Source: CAWUEX02 sp963921305
GTDB lineage: Bacteria; Pseudomonadota; Alphaproteobacteria; Rhodospirillales; Rhodospirillaceae
NCBI GenBank assembly: GCA_963921305.4
Contig: CAWUEX030000002.1
Location: forward strand, 2,418,001-2,482,000
Reading direction: 5' to 3'
Length of the DNA: 64,000 bases
Shown: positions 1 through 7,685 of the stretch, piece by piece
Layout of the letters: each line of letters begins with the position of its first letter
Numbering within the stretch: the stretch's first letter is position 1
Translations under genes and position numbers: made by a program
The notes under the pieces: generated by a model
Databases searched by the model: none
The model's input: the letters and a program-made list of their open reading frames with translations, nothing else
Told to the model about the DNA's origin: nothing

Positions 1-878
1 CTGACAAGACCGTCACCCACGGTCAGGCGGGTGTAGGTGTCCGCGGCTTCGGCGAAGGTGAGATCGTTCTGCACCATGCCGATGATCATGCCGCCAATGA
101 TGTTGATGATGGTGATGAGGATGCCGGCGACCGCATCGCCGCGTACAAACTTCGAGGCACCGTCCATAGCGCCGAAGAAGTCACTTTCCTTTTGCAGATC
201 TTCGCGCCGCTCCTTGGCCTGGAGTTCGTCGATCAGGCCAGCGGACATGTCGGCGTCGATGGCCATCTGTTTGCCGGGCAGGGCGTCCAATGTAAAGCGC
301 GCTGTCACCTCGGCAATACGGGTCGCGCCTTTGGTGATGACCATAAAATTGACGATCACCAGAATGGAAAAGACGATCACGCCGATGACGAAGTTGTCGC
401 CCATGATAAAGCCGCCGAAGGCTTCAATAACCTTCCCGGCGGCGTCGGTACCCTCGTGACCCTCGGACAGAATGAGACGCGTTGACGCCAGGTTCAGGGC
501 CAGCCGCATCATCGTCGCGATCAGCAGCACGACCGGGAAGGAGTTGAACTCCAAAGAGCGGCTGATGAACACCACCGTCATCAGGATCAGCACGGATAAC
601 GTGACCGAAAGGGCGAGCGAAATGTCCAACAGCCAAGGCGGCATCGGCATGATGAGAACCACAAGGATCAGCACCATGCCCAGGGCAAAACCGAGGTCGC
701 CGCGCTTCAGGGCGGCAGCAACACGCCCGAGCGCCTTGTCAAATCCCAACCCGCCTTGTGCGCTGTCCGTAGTGGCAGCAGCCGCGACCGCTGTACCGTC
801 CGCGGCGCCCGCCTCAGCGGCCGGTGCATCACCGCCTTCGCCGCCTGCTGGCGCTCCGTCCTGGCTGTCTTCTGCCAT
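1..878 (-). CDS. flhA: Flagellar export gate protein FlhA (C-terminal part outside window)
   Basis: FlhA forms the nonameric inner-membrane ring of the flagellar type III secretion apparatus. The reverse strand reads without stop from ATG 876-878 to the window edge (about 292 codons). After a roughly 55-residue Ala/Gly/Asp-rich leader come hydrophobic helices and the very conserved FlhA segments ATMMRLALNLASTRLIL, GDNFVIGVIVF, VITKGATRIAEVTARF and LDALPGKQMAIDADM (the FHIPEP signature region). The cytoplasmic substrate-docking domain lies beyond the window. It is transcribed in the same direction as flbD-fliF but is separated from them by the plus-strand kinase gene, so it needs its own promoter, which should lie in 879-1147. 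A 13-bp inverted repeat shared with other flagellar operons lies 133 bp upstream of the start. Identification is firm; only the start is a choice. Confidence 0.95.
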   Translation of the reverse strand, partial: MAEDSQDGAPAGGEGGDAPAAEAGAADGTAVAAAATTDSAQGGLGFDKALGRVAAALKRGDLGFALGMVLILVVLIMPMPPWLLDISLALSVTLSVLILMTVVFISRSLEFNSFPVVLLIATMMRLALNLASTRLILSEGHEGTDAAGKVIEAFGGFIMGDNFVIGVIVFSILVIVNFMVITKGATRIAEVTARFTLDALPGKQMAIDADMSAGLIDELQAKERREDLQKESDFFGAMDGASKFVRGDAVAGILITIINIIGGMIIGMVQNDLTFAEAADTYTRLTVGDGLV

Positions 879-1010
879 TGTTGCCAAGCCCTTACCGAAC
901 CCGAAAATCCCAGGTTTCTGCGCTGTCCCGCCCGTCCCGGGGCATCATCGGCAGGCCGCTTCCACCAGGACCCAATGTCGCCCGGTGACCGTTAACAAGG
1001 CGTTTAGATA

Positions 1011-1023
1011 GGCAAAAAATGCC
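1011..1023. promoter_or_regulatory. Candidate FlbD (ftr-like) box upstream of flhA
   Basis: GGCAAAAAATGCC is a 13-bp inverted repeat with the core GGCAA-N4-TGCC found also upstream of fliF, fliK and flgI/fliX. It lies between flhA (minus) and the kinase gene (plus). It has weaker flanks than the other copies (TA on one side, GAG on the other). A TTAA-N7-TTTA sequence at 992-1006, one base off the CtrA-type TTAA-N7-TTAA pattern, lies next to it. No convincing sigma-54 GG-N10-GC element was found between this site and flhA. Confidence 0.4.
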
Positions 1024-1147
1024 GAGTTAATGTAGGATCGAGTCCACAGCATTTTGTTGTAGAGCTTAATACACACACAACTAATGGGTGTATAAGCTGA
1101 GCCGGGGGGTTGAGAGTGTGAAGGGCGGCGAGATCGCCTGATCTGAT

Positions 1148-2770
1148 ATGACTCAAGGGATGGCAGAAACGTACGACGAGCGCCTTGAGCGCATGATTAA
1201 TATCGAGCGGCTGATGCTGATGGCCCGCCACCAGCCGCTGGCCGCCGCTGCGCATGCGGTCAACTCAATCGTTTTGATATTCGTTGCTTTCGACGACCTT
1301 GGTGCTGGACTGTCCGCGGCGATCCTGACGGGTTTTCTCGGTGGTGCCACATGGCAGATGTGGGGCTGGTACCGTCACCGCGATGCCCCGAAGCCGACCC
1401 GTGTCTCTCCCCGCACCATTCGTCGTGCCACCATATGGGCGTGGGGGTTTGGTTCGATATGGGGCGCGTTCCTAGTTCTTTTGCTGCTGCGCGCCGACAC
1501 ATCGATTCAGATGCTGGCTTGCTTTATCGCCGCCGGTATGGCTGCCGGCGGTATGCTAATGCTGTATTCAATTCCAGCTGCGGCCTACGGCTTCATGGCC
1601 ACTTGTATTCTGCCGCCGTGGATCATTCTTGCCACCACCGGCAGTGAGATCTTGCAGTCGCTGGTCATTTTTTCGGTCGTATACGTGGGCTTTCTGATCC
1701 TTTCGGCGCAGAATGGCTACCGCAACTTTGTCTCTGGAGTTCAACTCAGATTACAAAACGAAGACCTAGCTAAAGAGGCCGAAGCGGCCAATCAGGCAAA
1801 GTCGAGTTTTCTAGCCACGATGAGTCATGAAATCCGAACGCCGATGAATGGGGTTCTCGGTCTAACCGAGCTCTTGGCGGATACAGATCTCGAAACCGAT
1901 CAGAAGCAGATCGTGACGACGATACAGCAGTCGGCATCCATTCTGCTGCGTATCATCAACGACATTCTTGATTTCTCGAAATTGAACGCCGGTGAAATGA
2001 ACGTTAGCGCCGAGCCGTTTTCTCCTGCGGAGGTCGTTGAAAACACGCTGGGGATGATCAGTGCAACCGTGCGCCACAAGCCGGTCAATATTGTGGCCGA
2101 AGGGCTGGAGTCTTTGCCTGAGCGGGTGCTGGGCGATCCCGAACGCTTCCGGCAGATCTTGAACAATCTGGCTGGGAACGCTGTGAAGTTTACCTCTGAA
2201 GGGTTTGTCAAAATCAAAACGGCTTATTCCGAAGGCACAGGTACCAGCGGCATCCTGTCGGTCGCGGTACAAGACACCGGCCCGGGTATCAGCGCCGATA
2301 ACATCAAAACTTTGTTCCAGCCGTTTACTCAGTTTCACAGTCACACGTCTGGGCGTGAAGCAGGCACGGGGCTCGGGCTCGCGATTTCACGGCGGCTGGC
2401 CGAACTCATGGGGGGCACGCTTTCGATCGAAAGTGAACTTGGTGCCGGTTCGACCTTCACGCTCGACGTGCCGCTGTCACGTGTAACTGTCGAAGCTAGT
2501 CATGATGCACCTGTGCTCAATCCCGCACATCAGGTGGAGATTGAGACTTCGATGCGCGATGTGCTTATGGCCAGCGCATCACAGAATGCAGACCAAATGA
2601 CCGACGCCGTACATCGGTTGTCAAAGGTTTGCCGCGAAACGGGGAACGTTGCTCTGATGCAATCCGCGGAACGGCTTAAGACCATTATCGATGATCAGAA
2701 TTGGGGAGACGTGTCGGACTCCCTGAAGGAATTCCGGCGCGCGCTAGGCGCATGCAGTTTGGCGGTCTAG
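1148..2770 (+). CDS. Membrane-bound sensor histidine kinase
   Basis: The 540-residue protein has an N-terminal region of about six membrane helices (residues ~25-200) with no recognisable periplasmic sensor domain. A short coiled linker leads to a HisKA domain with the H-box SHEIRTPMNG (phospho-acceptor His about residue 227). The HATPase_c domain shows the N box NNLAGNAVKFT, the G1 box DTGPGIS and the G2 box GTGLGLAIS. No receiver domain follows; the last ~75 residues are helical and weakly resemble an HPt module (AVHRLSK). It sits divergently from flhA inside the flagellar cluster, so a role in motility or cell-cycle signalling is possible but only inferred from position. An alternative ATG at 1160 would remove four residues. 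The signal sensed cannot be deduced. Confidence 0.88.
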   Translation: MTQGMAETYDERLERMINIERLMLMARHQPLAAAAHAVNSIVLIFVAFDDLGAGLSAAILTGFLGGATWQMWGWYRHRDAPKPTRVSPRTIRRATIWAWGFGSIWGAFLVLLLLRADTSIQMLACFIAAGMAAGGMLMLYSIPAAAYGFMATCILPPWIILATTGSEILQSLVIFSVVYVGFLILSAQNGYRNFVSGVQLRLQNEDLAKEAEAANQAKSSFLATMSHEIRTPMNGVLGLTELLADTDLETDQKQIVTTIQQSASILLRIINDILDFSKLNAGEMNVSAEPFSPAEVVENTLGMISATVRHKPVNIVAEGLESLPERVLGDPERFRQILNNLAGNAVKFTSEGFVKIKTAYSEGTGTSGILSVAVQDTGPGISADNIKTLFQPFTQFHSHTSGREAGTGLGLAISRRLAELMGGTLSIESELGAGSTFTLDVPLSRVTVEASHDAPVLNPAHQVEIETSMRDVLMASASQNADQMTDAVHRLSKVCRETGNVALMQSAERLKTIIDDQNWGDVSDSLKEFRRALGACSLAV

Positions 2771-2825
2771 TTTTTCTGGTATGGCGAAAAGTATGGCGTT
2801 GTTAGCTAGTGCACGATAAGGCGCG

Positions 2826-4142
2826 TCAAACGTCGCCGGGCGGCGGAACGGCGACACCCTGATCGACATAGGTGTTGAGCTTGTTGCGGAGGGTGCGGAT
2901 CGAAATGCCGAGAATCTTCGCGGCGTGGGTCCGGTTGCCCACTGTGTGTTTCAATGTGTCGATAATCAGATCACGTTCGACGTCGGCAACGGTTCGCCCG
3001 ACCAGCCCTTCCGTGGTTTGATCTCCATCGGCGACGCTGTCCTCAAGGCCGGAGATCATGATCGAGTCCGCATCAATTTCCGAGCCCGTCGCCATCAGCA
3101 CGGCGCGGTGCATGGTGTTCTCGAGTTCACGCACGTTGCCCGGCCAGCTATGGCGGTTAAGTACGTCCAGGGCCTCAGCTGATACCGTCCGGGCGCTTGA
3201 GTCGTTTTCCTCGGCATACTGCTCAGCGAAATGGTCCGCCAAGAGTGGAATATCTTCCGGCCGTTTCCGCAGCGGCGGAATGGTCACGCTGACAACATTC
3301 AGACGGAAGTACAAATCTTCGCGGAAGTTGCCGGCTTTGACTTCCGATTCCATGTTGCGGTTCGATGTGGCCAGAATGCGCACATCTACCTTTAGGGGCG
3401 TATTTGACCCCACCCGTTGAATTTCTTTTTCCTGAATGGCGCGCAACAATTTGGCTTGCAGGCCAAGGTCCATTTCGGAAATCTCGTCCAGCAAGAGGGT
3501 GCCGCCAGAGGCTTCCTCAAATTTGCCGATGCGCCGCGCGACAGCGCCCGTGAAGGCGCCTTTCTCATGACCGAACAACTCCGATTCCAGAAGCTCGCCC
3601 GGAATGGCAGCGCAGTTGATGGCGACAAACGGTTTGTCCTTGCGTCCACTCTTGCGATGAATAAAGCGGGCAACGAGTTCTTTACCCGTGCCTGACTCCC
3701 CGACGATCATCACACCGGCCTGGCTGCGGGCGACTTTCTCCGCCATGTCGACGCATTTCTTCATCACCGGATCGGCGAAAACAAAAGCGTCTTGGTCCTC
3801 GCTGATCGCTTCGAACACCGCGGCAATGAGCTCGGGGTCGGGCGGCAGCGGCAGGTACTCTTTGGCGCCGGCCTTGATGGCCGAAACCGCGGCTTTGGGA
3901 TCGGTCTCAATGCCGCAGGCGATGACCGGGAAATTGAGGCGTTCGGCGGCGAGGGAGGCCATCAGGCCGTCGATGTCCATGTTCACATCGATCAACACCA
4001 CATCCACGCCTTGACCAGAACGCATCACGGTCAACGCCGCCTCAATGGTGTCGGCCTGCGAAACTTTCGCGCCACGGGCCACGGCAATCTTACTTGCCGC
4101 GCCGATCTGACCTCCTAACGATCCGATGATCAGAAGACGCAT
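2826..4142 (-). CDS. flbD: Sigma-54-dependent flagellar transcription activator FlbD
   Basis: FlbD activates class III (hook, rod, filament-junction) flagellar promoters with RNA polymerase-sigma-54 and represses early ones. Domains in order are a receiver-like domain (residues 1-~115), an AAA+ domain with Walker A GESGTGKE at 148-155 and the sigma-54 contact loop GAFTGA at 195-200, and a Fis-type HTH (AAKILGISIRTLRNKL) near the C terminus. The receiver lacks the paired acidic residues normally found after beta-1 (it reads LLIIGSLGG), as expected for FlbD proteins, which do not depend on conventional phosphorylation. Its known partner FliX is encoded at 59174-59629. The gene is last in the fliF-fliG-fliH-fliN-motA-flbD run, 54 bp after motA, with a GGGAAAGGGAG ribosome site before the ATG. 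Identification is strong from domain composition plus context. Confidence 0.93.
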   Translation of the reverse strand: MRLLIIGSLGGQIGAASKIAVARGAKVSQADTIEAALTVMRSGQGVDVVLIDVNMDIDGLMASLAAERLNFPVIACGIETDPKAAVSAIKAGAKEYLPLPPDPELIAAVFEAISEDQDAFVFADPVMKKCVDMAEKVARSQAGVMIVGESGTGKELVARFIHRKSGRKDKPFVAINCAAIPGELLESELFGHEKGAFTGAVARRIGKFEEASGGTLLLDEISEMDLGLQAKLLRAIQEKEIQRVGSNTPLKVDVRILATSNRNMESEVKAGNFREDLYFRLNVVSVTIPPLRKRPEDIPLLADHFAEQYAEENDSSARTVSAEALDVLNRHSWPGNVRELENTMHRAVLMATGSEIDADSIMISGLEDSVADGDQTTEGLVGRTVADVERDLIIDTLKHTVGNRTHAAKILGISIRTLRNKLNTYVDQGVAVPPPGDV

Positions 4143-4196
4143 GAAACTCCCTTTCCCGAGTAGCGCAACCGCGGCGATAGAGGCCGCCGTGGCTTA

Positions 4197-5012
4197 TCAC
4201 TCAAAATATTTGACCTTGTGCTCCGGCGGCAAGGCACTGTTGAGCTGAATTTCAAGGCGGCGCGGATGATCCTTGCGCGCGATGGCGGTCAGGCCGGCCA
4301 GAAAAATCTGATTGATGGCGTATTCCTCACTCACGTTGCGCTCAATCTTCGAAGCCAACGGATTGAGAACCAGAGTAGCGAGGACGGCGCCGTAGAACGT
4401 GGTCAGCAATGCCACCGCCATGGCCGGTCCGATGACGTCCGGATCCTGCAGCCGGCCGAGCATCTGCACCAGTCCGATAAGCGTACCGATCAGACCCATG
4501 GCCGGTGCAATTTCAGCGGCCTTGCGCAACACCTGCGCCGCGCGCAGAGGGCGCTGCCCTTCCGCGGCGATGTCTTGACGCAGGATTTCGGCGACATCGT
4601 TTTCGCCCAAGCCATCGATCACCAGGCTCAAGCCTTTGTGCAGAATGGGTTCTTTGACAAACCGCAGCAGTGGTGCGCCTTGCAGCTTAAGCGCGCCATT
4701 GGTGCGGCAGAAATCTGCGAGTTCCAGCATGGTGTACGCGGTGTCCCGCGGATCACGCTCGCGGTACAGAACCGTGGACCCGAGGGCGCCGGCGGCCTCT
4801 GCCAGATCGCGGAAACTGAAACACACGATGGTCACCGCGAGGGTGCCGCCTAAAACGATCAGGGCGGCTGGTAGATTGAAAAACAGTTCAAGCGTGCCAC
4901 CCACGATCACCGCTAAGGCGATGAGAGCGAACGCTGCCGCCAGCCCAATCAAGGTGGCGCCATCGACCAGCGTGCGGCGCGGGGCCGCCGTAATGTCCGC
5001 GGTATCAGACAT
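4197..5012 (-). CDS. motA: MotA/TolQ/ExbB-type flagellar stator subunit
   Basis: MotA-family proteins form the pentameric stator core that couples ion flow through the inner membrane to flagellar rotation. The 271-residue protein has two N-terminal membrane helices (about 18-62), a large cytoplasmic loop containing the MotA-typical stretch ELADFCRTNGALKLQ, and two further helices containing GLIGTLIGLVQML and AMAVALLTTFYGAVLA, the pore-lining signature of the family. Length fits the family. It starts 7 bp after fliN. No motB-like gene with an OmpA peptidoglycan-binding domain follows; flbD does. The partner B subunit must therefore be encoded elsewhere, or this copy has a different partner. 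The family assignment is firm; whether it is the main stator protein is inferred. Confidence 0.9.
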   Translation of the reverse strand: MSDTADITAAPRRTLVDGATLIGLAAAFALIALAVIVGGTLELFFNLPAALIVLGGTLAVTIVCFSFRDLAEAAGALGSTVLYRERDPRDTAYTMLELADFCRTNGALKLQGAPLLRFVKEPILHKGLSLVIDGLGENDVAEILRQDIAAEGQRPLRAAQVLRKAAEIAPAMGLIGTLIGLVQMLGRLQDPDVIGPAMAVALLTTFYGAVLATLVLNPLASKIERNVSEEYAINQIFLAGLTAIARKDHPRRLEIQLNSALPPEHKVKYFE

Positions 5013-5019
5013 GTGGCGC

Positions 5020-5499
5020 CTAGTTCTTCTGCGTTTTGATGATTTCCGTCATGGTGATGCCGAGGCGTTCATCCACAACCACGACTTCGCCACGCGCGAC
5101 CAAGCGGTCGTTGACATAAATGTCGATCGCCTCGCCGACCTTGCGGTCCAGTTCAACCACGGCGCCACGGCCCAGTTTCAGCAACTGGTTGACCTGCATG
5201 GACGATTTGCCCAGCACCGCGGAGACGCGCACGGGAATATCGTACACCGCTTCCAGGTCTTGAGCGGAGCGTGGTTTGTTGGGCACGTCAACGGGCGGAT
5301 CGTCGAAGGCGTCGCCGTCTTCATCGCCCGCTGATGCGAGTTCGCCTGACAGCTCTTCAAGGCCGAAGCCGCTATCGTCGCCGTCGTCGCCACCATCATC
5401 TGCTGCTGCAGACTCGTCCGCACCCGCAGACTCCTCAGCCTCGTTTTCTTCGGCGCCCGACTCTTCGCCTTCGGGGATATCGTCGTCTTCGTCTGCCAT
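5020..5499 (-). CDS. fliN: Flagellar motor switch protein FliN
   Basis: FliN is the C-ring protein that, with FliM and FliG, sets rotation direction and helps dock export substrates. The first ~75 residues are an extremely acidic, low-complexity Asp/Glu/Ala/Ser segment with no recognisable fold. The C-terminal ~85 residues form one SpoA (surface presentation of antigens) domain, showing YDIPVRVSAVLGKSSM, LLKLGRGAVVELDRKVGE, DIYVNDRLVARGEVVVV and RLGITMTEII. The protein is 159 residues, somewhat longer than the roughly 100-140 typical of FliN because of the acidic leader. It lies between fliH and motA in the same direction. fliM is not in the window. Confidence 0.94.
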   Translation of the reverse strand: MADEDDDIPEGEESGAEENEAEESAGADESAAADDGGDDGDDSGFGLEELSGELASAGDEDGDAFDDPPVDVPNKPRSAQDLEAVYDIPVRVSAVLGKSSMQVNQLLKLGRGAVVELDRKVGEAIDIYVNDRLVARGEVVVVDERLGITMTEIIKTQKN

Positions 5500-5567
5500 A
5501 ATCCTATCCGTCCAATACGGGACGGCCCCACCAAAGTGTATGCTTCTCCGGCCTTAGTGTTCCGGTC

Positions 5568-6521
5568 TTACGCGTCCGGTGTCTCCGGATCTTGTTGCGG
5601 TTCGGAAATCTCGCCACCGTCGTCTGCCGCCTGCTGCAGTTCTTGGTCTCCGGTGCCGTTCTCTTGATCTCCGTTACCGTCGTCTACGTCAGTTGTCTCG
5701 TCCTGCGCCGCAGCGCCGGAGCCGATGGTCTCATCCTCGGCGTGTGCAGTCTCAGCGGATGCCTCCGGGGCCGCGTCATCACCGGTGAACATATCAACCG
5801 GACCGAGATTCTCAGTGACGATGGCGCGAATGTCGGCCCAGATTTGCTGCTCATCCCGGTCAGCGCTGCCGCCGTCCCATTCCACCCGGCAATCGCCTGG
5901 CTGCAGTTCGTAGTCGGGCACTACGGTCATCGTGCCGTTGAAGTTCGATGTCTTGCACACCTCGTCCAGCTTGTCTTGCGTCGCTTCGGCGATCATCGCA
6001 TGGGTGCGCACCACCAGCTTGGGTTCTTCGTAGACGAGGGGGAGGACCTCCCGCACCAGTTCTTCAATCGACTCCAGGGCATGTTCCCGGGCGTGCGCCG
6101 GTATAACTTTCTCGACAACCGCGTAGACCATGCGCAGCGCGGTCTCGCCCAGTTCCCTGTTTGACTCGTTCTGCATGTCCTGCAGATCGCTCAAGCCCTT
6201 GGAGATCAAATTTACGGCGTCGGCAACGTAGTGGTCGCGTGCGGTCTCGGCTTCCTCAAGGGCAGCGGTATGGCCTTTGACGTAGCCTTCATCGCGGGCC
6301 GCTTCCAAGTCCGCTTCGTATTGTTCCTCGGTGAGGGTCTTCTGCGGAGGAGGGGGCGGATCGTCCTTCTTCTGACGCGCCTGCTTTTTCTTTTTCGGCA
6401 ACGCCACTTCGATCTTCGGGCCATACTTCTCGCCCGGAAGATACACCTTCGACGGATCGTCGAACGACCGCTCGAAGGTGAACGGCTTAGGCCGCCGTGC
6501 TGAGGACGATGCGGATGGCAT
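5568..6521 (-). CDS. fliH: Flagellar assembly protein FliH (stator of the export ATPase)
   Basis: FliH homodimers tether and regulate the FliI export ATPase at the cytoplasmic face. The 317-residue protein begins with a basic/proline-rich segment (FTFERSFDD, then a KKKKQARQKKDDPPPPP run), followed by a long charged helix (LTEEQYEADLEAARDEGYVKG) typical of FliH. A folded C-terminal domain ends near residue 235 (GDCRVEWDGGSADRD, the conserved FliH/YscL end motif). An acidic, low-complexity Glu/Asp/Gln tail of about 80 residues follows and is likely disordered. The gene starts 27 bp after fliG. No fliI is adjacent; it must be elsewhere. Identification rests on the C-terminal motif and operon position between fliG and fliN. 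Confidence 0.88.
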   Translation of the reverse strand: MPSASSSARRPKPFTFERSFDDPSKVYLPGEKYGPKIEVALPKKKKQARQKKDDPPPPPQKTLTEEQYEADLEAARDEGYVKGHTAALEEAETARDHYVADAVNLISKGLSDLQDMQNESNRELGETALRMVYAVVEKVIPAHAREHALESIEELVREVLPLVYEEPKLVVRTHAMIAEATQDKLDEVCKTSNFNGTMTVVPDYELQPGDCRVEWDGGSADRDEQQIWADIRAIVTENLGPVDMFTGDDAAPEASAETAHAEDETIGSGAAAQDETTDVDDGNGDQENGTGDQELQQAADDGGEISEPQQDPETPDA

Positions 6522-6548
6522 GGTGCGTCGGTGCTCCTACGATCCGGC

Positions 6549-7568
6549 CTAGTAGACCAGCTCGTCGTCTTCCTTGCCTTCGGAGATGATGATCTGACCG
6601 GAGTTGGCCAGCTCCTTGGCGAGGGCGACGATCGTGTTTTGCGCTTCTTCCACGTCGCGTAGGCGCAGCGGGCCCAGGGCGTCCATGTCGTCCTTGAGCA
6701 TCTTGCCGGCGCGTTCCGACATGTTGGAGAAGAACAGTTCCTTGAGGTCTTCCGACGCGCCCTTGAGGCCTGCACCCAGCTTGTCTTTTTCGACATGGCG
6801 CAGCAGCGTCTGGATCGCCGTGGAGTCGAGGCGGATAAGGTCCTCGAAGGTGAACATGAGCTGTTTGATCTTCTCGGCCGATTCCCGGTTGCGCTCTTCC
6901 AAGGCGGTGAGGAAGCGGCTTTCCGTGTTGCGGTCGAGGTTGTTGAAGATTTCCGCCATCATCTCGTGGCTGTCGCGGCGTGCGGTGCGGGCCAGGTTGG
7001 ACATGAACTCCGTGCGCAAGGTCTTCTCTATGCTTTCCAGCACGTCCTTCTGCACCGATTCCATGTGCAGCATGCGCATGACGACTTCCATGGCGAAGCC
7101 TTCCGGCAGCAGCGACAGCACGCGCGAGGCATGGTCCGGTTTGATCTTCGACAGCACCACGGCAACGGTCTGCGGGTATTCGTTCTTGAGGTAGTTGGCG
7201 AGCACCTGCTCGTGCACGTTGCCGAGCTTGTCCCACATGGTGCGGCCAGCCGGGCCACGGATTTCTTCCATGATCGAGGCGACGCGGTCTTTGTCCAAGC
7301 TCTTGATGAGCAAGCGCTCCGTCGATTCATAGGAACCGACCAGCGAGCCGGTGTTGGAAATGGCGTCGGCGAAGTCGACGAACAGGCGTTCCACCAGATT
7401 GGCACCCACGGTTCCCAGGCTGGCCATGATCTGGGACAGTTCCTTAATCTCGTCGTCCTCCATCATCGAGAATAACTTGGCGGCCTGTTCCTCACCGAGG
7501 GACAGCATCATGATGGCGGCTTTCTGTGGCCCGGTGAGACTGCGATAGTCTTCCTTAATTCTGGCCAT
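6549..7568 (-). CDS. fliG: Flagellar motor switch protein FliG
   Basis: FliG forms the upper C-ring, binding FliF below the membrane and receiving torque from the MotA stator. The 339 residues match the family length. Visible are the N-terminal domain (LTGPQKAAIMMLSLGEEQAAKLF), the middle-domain EHPQ-like motif as EYPQTVAVVLSKI, the ARM segment with LPEGFAMEVVMRM, and the C-terminal torque helix FEDLIRLDSTAIQTLLRHVEKD with charged residues, then GPLRLRDVEEAQ. The gene follows fliF by 117 bp, an unusually long gap for this operon, in which CG-rich short inverted repeats occur. Confidence 0.97.
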   Translation of the reverse strand: MARIKEDYRSLTGPQKAAIMMLSLGEEQAAKLFSMMEDDEIKELSQIMASLGTVGANLVERLFVDFADAISNTGSLVGSYESTERLLIKSLDKDRVASIMEEIRGPAGRTMWDKLGNVHEQVLANYLKNEYPQTVAVVLSKIKPDHASRVLSLLPEGFAMEVVMRMLHMESVQKDVLESIEKTLRTEFMSNLARTARRDSHEMMAEIFNNLDRNTESRFLTALEERNRESAEKIKQLMFTFEDLIRLDSTAIQTLLRHVEKDKLGAGLKGASEDLKELFFSNMSERAGKMLKDDMDALGPLRLRDVEEAQNTIVALAKELANSGQIIISEGKEDDELVY

Positions 7569-7685
7569 ATCCCGTCTCCTTCGTCACCCAGACCCGGCGG
7601 CGTCCCCCGCCGACTCTGCCTCAAACCTTAGTATACCACCCCGGTGGGGCCTGTTCTGCGTTTCTCGTCGCCAGCCGTCCGCTGC

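Noticed and set aside
472..1011. Plus-strand frame of 179 codons at the start of the window
   Set aside because: It is antisense to the clearly conserved FlhA sequence; its translation is Arg/Ser/Pro-rich and has no recognisable motif.
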